Of a stretch of 64,000 nucleotides of DNA, positions 58,477 through 64,000 are shown one piece after another; positions within the stretch are counted from its first letter, which is position 1; the number at the start of each line of letters is the position of its first letter. The position numbers and the translations under genes are program-made. Source of the stretch: Devosia salina (lineage in GTDB: Bacteria; Pseudomonadota; Alphaproteobacteria; Rhizobiales; Devosiaceae); NCBI RefSeq assembly GCF_019504385.1, contig NZ_CP080590.1, positions 1,840,001-1,904,000 of the forward strand, read 5' to 3'. The notes under the pieces were generated by a model that saw nothing but the letters and a program-made list of their open reading frames with translations, searched no databases and was not told the origin of the DNA.

Positions 58477-60585
58477 GTGTCGCGTCCGCAAGACCTAGAG
58501 CCACTTTTCGCTTCCCTGCACGCCATCAAGGGTGTGGGCGACAAGCTGGCCGCGCTCCTCACCCGCTTTTTTGGAGCGCCCGAAGGACAGGAGGCGATCG
58601 TTCTCGACGTGCTGATGCACATGCCCTCGGGCGTGGTCGATCGGCGCCGCCAGGTGGGCATTGCCGAAGCCTATCTCAACCAGGTCGTGACCCTGCGCCT
58701 GCATATCGACCGCCACCAACCACCGCCCCGAGGCAAGCCGCACGTGCCCCACCGCGTCTTCGCCCATGACGAAACGGGCGAGATCCAGCTGGTCTTCTTC
58801 CGCGCCCAAGGGGGCTGGGTCGAGCGCGCCCTGCCTGTCGGGGAAGAGCGTTTTGTCTCCGGGCAGATCGGCTTTTTCAATGGCGAGAAGCAGATCACCC
58901 ACCCCGACTACGTGGTCGAGGTCGACAAGTTCGCAACACTCCCGCTGGTTGAGCCTGTCTATCCGCTGACCAACGGCCTGAGCTCCAAGGCGCTGGCAAA
59001 GCTCGTTCGGCAGGCGGTTGCTGCAGTGCCTGCGCTGCCCGAATGGATTGCTCCGGAAACACTCGTCATGCGCAACTGGCCGAGCTTTCCAGCCGCGATG
59101 CGCATGGTTCACTTGCCGGAAAACCCGGACCAGGCTCAACTCTGGTCTCCGGCCCGCCAGCGTCTGGCTTATGATGAATATCTGGCCGGCCAGATCACCC
59201 TGCAGCTCGTCCGCTCCAGCATGGTCTCCGCCCGCGGCGTCGCCCGCGCCTTCACCGGCGAAATCACCACGCGCCTGGCTGCCGCCCTGCCCTTCGCCCT
59301 GACCGACGGGCAGCAGCAGGCCCTTTCCGAAATCCGCGCCGATCTCTCGGCGCCCGACCGCATGTCCCGCCTGCTGCAGGGGGATGTCGGCTCGGGCAAG
59401 ACTGTCGTGGCACTCATGGCCATGGCCGCCATGGCTGAAAGCGGCGCACAGTCAGCCCTGATGGCGCCGACCGAACTGCTGGCCTCCCAGCATTTCCGGA
59501 CCATCCAGCCCCTCTGCGAGGCGGCAGGCCTCCGTTGCGCCCTGCTGACCGGCAAGATGCCTGCTGCCGAACGCCGCACCATACTGGCCGGCATCGCCGA
59601 TGGCACCATCACCATAGCCGTGGGCACGCACGCGCTGTTCCAATCCGACATTGCTTTCAAGGACCTTGGCCTGACGGTTGTCGATGAACAGCATCGCTTC
59701 GGCGTACATCAGCGCCTCGCTCTGTCCGGCAAGGGTCGCCACACCGATCTTCTCGTCATGACCGCCACGCCTATTCCCCGAACGCTCGTCCTCACCCATT
59801 TCGGCGACATGGCCGTCAGCGTGCTTCGGGAAAAGCCGCGCGGGCGACAGCCCATCGATACCGCGGTCCTCTCGATCAACGACTATGGCCGCGTTGTCTC
59901 GCGTCTGCAGGCTCGGCTGGCCGAAGGGGCTCAGGCCTATTGGGTGTGCCCACTGGTCGAGGAAAGCGAAACCCTGGAAGTCGTCAGCGCCGAAGACCGC
60001 TTTACCGAACTGAAAAAGGTCTTTGGCGACCAGGTTGCACTGGTCCATGGCCGCATGTCGGCCGCCGCCAAGCAGGAAGTCATGTCCCGCTTCAAGGCCA
60101 ACGAGATCAAGCTACTGGTCGCCACCACCGTCATCGAGGTGGGGGTCGACGTGCCCAATGCCACTATCATGATCATCGAACATGCAGAGCGCTTCGGTCT
60201 CGCCCAGTTGCATCAGTTGCGCGGCCGCGTGGGGCGTGGCTCGCAGCGCTCTGCCTGCCTGTTGCTCTACAAGGAGCCCTTGTCAGAAACCGCTCAGGCG
60301 CGGCTCGACACCATCAAGTCCACCGAAGACGGTTTCGAGATCGCCGAGCGCGATCTCGAACTGCGCGGCCAGGGCGACGTTCTGGGGACGCGCCAGTCCG
60401 GAATGCCCGGCTATCGCCTGGCCGTGCCCGATGTGCATCGCCACCTGCTCGAATTCGCCCACGACGATGCAAAGGCCCTGATGGAGCGCAATCCCGGCCT
60501 CACCGGCCCGGAGGGCGAGGCCGCCCGCACCCTGCTCTACCTGTTCCGAAAGGACCTCGCGATCCCGCTGATCAGGGCGGGTTGA
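58477..60585 (+). CDS. recG: ATP-dependent DNA helicase RecG
   Basis: A 702-aa helicase that regresses stalled replication forks. N-terminal wedge/OB region (about 20-170), then the motor with Walker A GDVGSGKTVVALM, DEQHRFGVHQRL (DEQH box), VMTATPIPRTL and the C-terminal VATTVIEVGVDVPNA and QLRGRVGRGSQRS. GTG start at 58477. Divergent from sdhE and the 52-aa ORF. Confidence 0.97.
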   Translation: MSRPQDLEPLFASLHAIKGVGDKLAALLTRFFGAPEGQEAIVLDVLMHMPSGVVDRRRQVGIAEAYLNQVVTLRLHIDRHQPPPRGKPHVPHRVFAHDETGEIQLVFFRAQGGWVERALPVGEERFVSGQIGFFNGEKQITHPDYVVEVDKFATLPLVEPVYPLTNGLSSKALAKLVRQAVAAVPALPEWIAPETLVMRNWPSFPAAMRMVHLPENPDQAQLWSPARQRLAYDEYLAGQITLQLVRSSMVSARGVARAFTGEITTRLAAALPFALTDGQQQALSEIRADLSAPDRMSRLLQGDVGSGKTVVALMAMAAMAESGAQSALMAPTELLASQHFRTIQPLCEAAGLRCALLTGKMPAAERRTILAGIADGTITIAVGTHALFQSDIAFKDLGLTVVDEQHRFGVHQRLALSGKGRHTDLLVMTATPIPRTLVLTHFGDMAVSVLREKPRGRQPIDTAVLSINDYGRVVSRLQARLAEGAQAYWVCPLVEESETLEVVSAEDRFTELKKVFGDQVALVHGRMSAAAKQEVMSRFKANEIKLLVATTVIEVGVDVPNATIMIIEHAERFGLAQLHQLRGRVGRGSQRSACLLLYKEPLSETAQARLDTIKSTEDGFEIAERDLELRGQGDVLGTRQSGMPGYRLAVPDVHRHLLEFAHDDAKALMERNPGLTGPEGEAARTLLYLFRKDLAIPLIRAG

Positions 60586-60588
60586 GCC

Positions 60589-62415
60589 CTACTCCACCGT
60601 CACCGACTTGGCCAGGTTACGTGGCTGGTCCACGTCCGTACCCATGAACACAGCCGTGTGGTAGGCCAGCAGCTGCACTGGAATCGTCGCCAGGATCGGC
60701 GCGACGAACGGGTGGACATGCGGAATTTCGATGATGTCGGCCACGCCATGGCCAACCGTCTTCGCGCCCTCGGCATCGGTGATCAGGATGATCTTGCCAC
60801 CCCGCGCCGCCACTTCCTGCATGTTGGAAAGCGTCTTGTCGACCAGTTCGTCCGAGGGCGCCACGACGATCACCGGCATGGCTTCATCCACCAGCGCGAT
60901 GGGGCCGTGCTTCAATTCACCCGCCGCATAACCTTCTGCGTGGATGTAACTGATTTCCTTGAGTTTTAGTGCACCTTCCATCGCCACCGGGAACATCGGA
61001 CCACGCCCCAGGTAAAGCACATCCTTGGCCTTCGACAGGCGCTTGGAGATATCGATGATCTGATCTTCTGCCCCCAGGGCCGCCGAAACGGCCGAGGGAA
61101 GAGCCACCAGCGCCCGCACCAGCTCGGCTTCCTGCTCGCCATTCAACACGCCGCGCGCCCGACCCGCCGCAATGGCGAGACTGGCCAGTGCGGTCAGTTG
61201 CGCCGTCAGCGCCTTGGTTGAAGCGACGCCGATCTCGGGACCACACAGGATTGGGAAGACCACGCCCGACTCCCGGGCAATGGTCGATTCCAGCGTGTTG
61301 ACGAGGCTTGCCACATGCTGGCCTTGGTTGGCGCAGTAGCGCAGCGCCGCCAATGTGTCGGCCGTCTCGCCAGACTGTGAGATGAACAGAGATAGCCCGC
61401 CCTTCTCCAGCGGCGGCTCGCGATAACGGAACTCGCTGGCCACATCGATATCGACTGGCAACCGCGCAAAGCGCTCAAACCAGTATTTGGCGATCGCGCC
61501 GGCATAATAGGCCGTACCGCAGGCACTCATGGTCAGGCGCGACAGATCAGCGAAGTCGAATGGCAGCGCCTCGCGGATCGCCACCTTTTCAGCTCCCATA
61601 TCCACATAATGGCTCAGCGTATGGCTGATGGTTTCCGGCTGCTCGTAGATTTCCTTGGCCATGAAATGGCGGTGATTGCCCTTGTCGACCAGAAGCGCCG
61701 AGGCCTGCGACACCATCTGCTCGCGCTCGACAATCGCGTCCCTGCCATCCCGGATGGTTACCCCTGCGGGAGTGATCACCGCCCAGTCGCCGTCTTCCAG
61801 GTAGGTCAGGCGGGACGTGAAGGGCGCCAGCGCCATGGCGTCGGACCCGAGATACATTTCTGTCGTGCCATAGCCCACGGCCAGCGGTGCGCCATGCCGG
61901 GCCGCAATGAGCAGCCCATTCTCGCCCTTGAACATGAAGGCCAGCGCAAATGCACCCTTGAGCTTCTTGAGGGTCCGCGCCACGGCCAACTCAGGCTCGG
62001 CGCCATTGTCCAGTTCGCGCGTCACCCACAGGGCCACCGATTCCGTGTCGGTCTGGGTCTGCGGCAGGTAACCGTCCTGCGCCAGGTCGGCCAGCAACTC
62101 GCGGAAATTCTCGATGATGCCATTGTGGACAATGGCCACGCGCTCGGTGGCATGGGGATGAGCATTGGTCTCGGTCGGCGCGCCATGCGTCGCCCATCGC
62201 GTGTGCCCGATGCCGATATGACCCTCGAGCGGCTCCATGCCCAGCTTGCTGGCAAGGTTTCCCAGCTTGCCCTCGGCGCGGCGCCGGGCAATGGCGCCAC
62301 TTTCCAGCGTGGCGACGCCCGCGCTGTCATAGCCGCGATATTCGAGGCGCTTCAGCGCATCCACCAGGCGCCCGGCCACGGGAGCATCACCGACAATTCC
62401 AACAATGCCGCACAT
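60589..62415 (-). CDS. glmS: Glutamine-fructose-6-phosphate aminotransferase
   Basis: A 608-aa enzyme making glucosamine-6-phosphate, the first step to UDP-GlcNAc. Start at ATG 62415 gives MCGIVGIVGDAPVAGRLVDA, so Cys2 is the N-terminal nucleophile after Met removal; a longer frame is wrong. GATase domain 2-about 220; two SIS domains with SQSGETADTLAAL and the C-terminal NLAKSVTVE. One nt after glmU. No glmS ribozyme is expected in this lineage. Confidence 0.97.
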   Translation of the reverse strand: MCGIVGIVGDAPVAGRLVDALKRLEYRGYDSAGVATLESGAIARRRAEGKLGNLASKLGMEPLEGHIGIGHTRWATHGAPTETNAHPHATERVAIVHNGIIENFRELLADLAQDGYLPQTQTDTESVALWVTRELDNGAEPELAVARTLKKLKGAFALAFMFKGENGLLIAARHGAPLAVGYGTTEMYLGSDAMALAPFTSRLTYLEDGDWAVITPAGVTIRDGRDAIVEREQMVSQASALLVDKGNHRHFMAKEIYEQPETISHTLSHYVDMGAEKVAIREALPFDFADLSRLTMSACGTAYYAGAIAKYWFERFARLPVDIDVASEFRYREPPLEKGGLSLFISQSGETADTLAALRYCANQGQHVASLVNTLESTIARESGVVFPILCGPEIGVASTKALTAQLTALASLAIAAGRARGVLNGEQEAELVRALVALPSAVSAALGAEDQIIDISKRLSKAKDVLYLGRGPMFPVAMEGALKLKEISYIHAEGYAAGELKHGPIALVDEAMPVIVVAPSDELVDKTLSNMQEVAARGGKIILITDAEGAKTVGHGVADIIEIPHVHPFVAPILATIPVQLLAYHTAVFMGTDVDQPRNLAKSVTVE

Positions 62416-62416
62416 C

Positions 62417-63769
62417 TTACTTCCCCTTGGCTGCCTTCTTGGCGAGCGCGCGTTCCTTGAGCCTGGGCGCGTAGCCGGGCTTGTTCTGCTGGCGTGCGCG
62501 TCCCAACGCCAGCGCATCGGCGGGCACGTCTTCGGTAATCACACTGCCCGAGGCGGTATAGGCGCCATCGCCAATCGTCACGGGTGCCACGAGCGAGGCA
62601 TTGGACCCGATAAAGACATTGTCGCCGATGATCGTCTTGTCCTTGTTCACGCCATCATAATTGCAGGTGATGGTGCCCGCCCCGATATTGGTTTTCGAGC
62701 CGATCTCCGCGTCCCCCAGATAGCTCAGGTGCCCCGCCTTTGTCCCGGCGCCAATTCGTGACTTCTTGACCTCGACGAAATTGCCCAGATGTACGTCCGG
62801 CCCCAGTTCTGCGCCGCCCCGGATGCGGGCGAATGGGCCAATGCTGGCCCCCTCCCCGATCACGGCGTCCTCAATGTCGCAAAAGGCGCGGATCTCCACA
62901 TTGTCGGCAATCGTGACGCCCGGCCCGAACACCACATTGGGAAAGATCGTCACATCCCGCCCGATCTCGGTGTCGAAGGAAAACCACACGCTGTCCGGGT
63001 CGCGCAACGTCACGCCCGCCTTCATGAAGTCCTCGCGGCGCACCGCCTGGAACAGCTTTTCGGCCCGCGCCAACTGGCTGCGATCATTGACGCCCATCAC
63101 ATCGTTTTCTGGCGCCACGCCATAGCCCACCTTCTTGCCCGCCGCGTTGGCGAGGCCCACAAGGTCGGTCAGATAGTACTCGCCCTGGGCGTTGTTTGTG
63201 TCGATGCGGTCTATCAGATCGCGGAACACCTCAGCACGGAACGCCAGGATACAGGCGTTGCAGAGCCCGATGGCGCGTTCGGCCTCGCTCGCATCCTTAT
63301 GCTCGCGGATGGCCAATAGCTGCTCGCCATCGGTGATGAAGCGCCCGTAGCCGGTGGGGTCCTTCGGCTCGAAGCCCAGGATTGCCACATCGAGCCCCGC
63401 ATCCAGCCGATCCAGCACGGCGCGGAAGTTCACCCCGCGCAGCAGGGGATGGTCGCCATAGACCACTGCTATATATCCCTGGTGGTCCTCGAAAAGCCCA
63501 CGCGCCTGGGCGGCGGCATGCCCGGTGCCCCGTGCCACAGCCTGCTCGAAATGCGCAACCTGGCTATCCAGAGCCGAGACGGCTTCACGGATCGCTGCAT
63601 GTCTGGGACCCGTCACCAGGGCGATCTTGCTCGAACCTGCCTCCCGCGCAGCGCGAGTCACGTGACCGATGATTGGCAGGCCTCCGACCGGATGCAGCAC
63701 TTTTGGCAGCGCGGACTTCATCCGCGTGCCTTCACCTGCTGCAAGAATGATCGAAAGCAGTTCTGCCAT
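62417..63769 (-). CDS. glmU: Bifunctional GlmU, acetyltransferase/uridylyltransferase
   Basis: A 450-aa enzyme producing UDP-GlcNAc from glucosamine-1-phosphate. Pyrophosphorylase N-terminus LSIILAAGEGTRMKSALPKV; left-handed beta-helix repeats about 260-420 including GAGTITCNYDGVNKDKTIIG. ATG 63769 with GGGAG 6 nt away is preferred to GTG 63772. The C-terminal tail is basic. Upstream gene of glmS in one operon. Confidence 0.97.
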   Translation of the reverse strand: MAELLSIILAAGEGTRMKSALPKVLHPVGGLPIIGHVTRAAREAGSSKIALVTGPRHAAIREAVSALDSQVAHFEQAVARGTGHAAAQARGLFEDHQGYIAVVYGDHPLLRGVNFRAVLDRLDAGLDVAILGFEPKDPTGYGRFITDGEQLLAIREHKDASEAERAIGLCNACILAFRAEVFRDLIDRIDTNNAQGEYYLTDLVGLANAAGKKVGYGVAPENDVMGVNDRSQLARAEKLFQAVRREDFMKAGVTLRDPDSVWFSFDTEIGRDVTIFPNVVFGPGVTIADNVEIRAFCDIEDAVIGEGASIGPFARIRGGAELGPDVHLGNFVEVKKSRIGAGTKAGHLSYLGDAEIGSKTNIGAGTITCNYDGVNKDKTIIGDNVFIGSNASLVAPVTIGDGAYTASGSVITEDVPADALALGRARQQNKPGYAPRLKERALAKKAAKGK

Positions 63770-63905
63770 CACGTTCTCCCGAGGCGCCGGTTTTCTCCCG
63801 GCATTTACACAAATTTATGGCAGCCAACAGTTGGCGAACCAATAACAAAGGGACCACTCTAGCCCCGATACGCCCGGCGATTCGGGCGTTTGAGAGGTTT
63901 CTCGC

Positions 63906-64000
63906 TTGGCTAAAGCATCCGAACAGTTCCGGCAATCGGACGTCACCATTTGGGGCATTGTGGCGCTGATCTGTGCTGGTCTTGCCGTGTTCGGCTCCAA
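63906..64000 (+). CDS. Partial membrane protein at the window edge
   Basis: A TTG start at 63906 with GAGAGG 9 nt before opens a frame, MAKASEQFRQSDVTIWGIVA then LICAGLAVFGS, that runs off the window. It shows a short polar stretch and a first membrane helix. No family can be given from 31 residues. Divergent from glmU. Confidence 0.5.
   Translation, partial: MAKASEQFRQSDVTIWGIVALICAGLAVFGS

Noticed and set aside
62350..62480. glmS ribozyme between glmU and glmS
   Set aside because: The two genes are 1 nt apart, leaving no room, and the ribozyme is not expected in alphaproteobacteria.

Overview
The window looks like chromosomal DNA of an alphaproteobacterium of the order Hyphomicrobiales, most like Devosia. 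This is inferred from high G+C, a B12-dependent (class II) ribonucleotide reductase, an IalB-family protein, the mfd-sdhE-recG neighbourhood, a BigR-type persulfide switch and 45-nt palindromic REP elements of a kind common in this order. There is no phage, integron, CRISPR array or complete insertion sequence. Most of the window is housekeeping and transport, with a few accessory patches.

Layout. 0.1-2.2 kb: TetR regulator divergent from a promoter, a 54-codon ORF and a coupled MFS transporter. 2.2-6.5 kb: nrdJ behind two NrdR boxes 31 bp apart. 6.5-8.1 kb: an AT-rich orphan gene, REP palindromes and a small GIY-YIG protein. 8.1-18.2 kb: potassium island with kdpFABCDE plus an extra 27-aa membrane ORF (minus strand), head to head with a ktrB/ktrA-type pair, with a KdpE-like box between them. 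18.2-23.3 kb: GFA protein, then a sulfide/persulfide operon (SulP permease, DUF442, MBL dioxygenase, two YeeE/YedE halves, DUF2892) divergent from bigR with a palindromic operator. 23.4-27.5 kb: J-domain/VWA pair, an intact MFS gene and an MFS gene broken by an in-frame amber codon. 27.7-35.2 kb: small stress or envelope genes, an MTA/SAH nucleosidase-like protein, a SleB-type hydrolase, orphan FlhB-C and FliK-like genes, a glycosyltransferase, a FecR protein and a potassium channel.

35.2-40.2 kb holds the most interesting unit: a four-gene minus-strand operon encoding an XRE/ScfR-like regulator with an apparent histidine-kinase-dimerisation-like insert, a stand-alone receiver, a small two-helix membrane protein and a sodium-solute-symporter/histidine-kinase fusion. 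It is divergent from a five-gene branched-chain-amino-acid/amide-type ABC importer (40.4-45.7 kb). This suggests a carbon-source sensing circuit that may control the importer. 45.9-48.3 kb: 5-oxoprolinase pxpB-pxpC-pxpA. 48.4-54.2 kb: small hypotheticals, tRNA-Ser(UGA), quinone oxidoreductase, TerC, a second YeeE/YedE pair, a UbiH-type hydroxylase and an IalB-family protein. 54.3-64 kb: mfd, sdhE, a 52-aa membrane ORF, recG, glmS, glmU and the start of a membrane protein cut by the window edge.

All family names come from reading the sequence and remembering the families; no database search was run.
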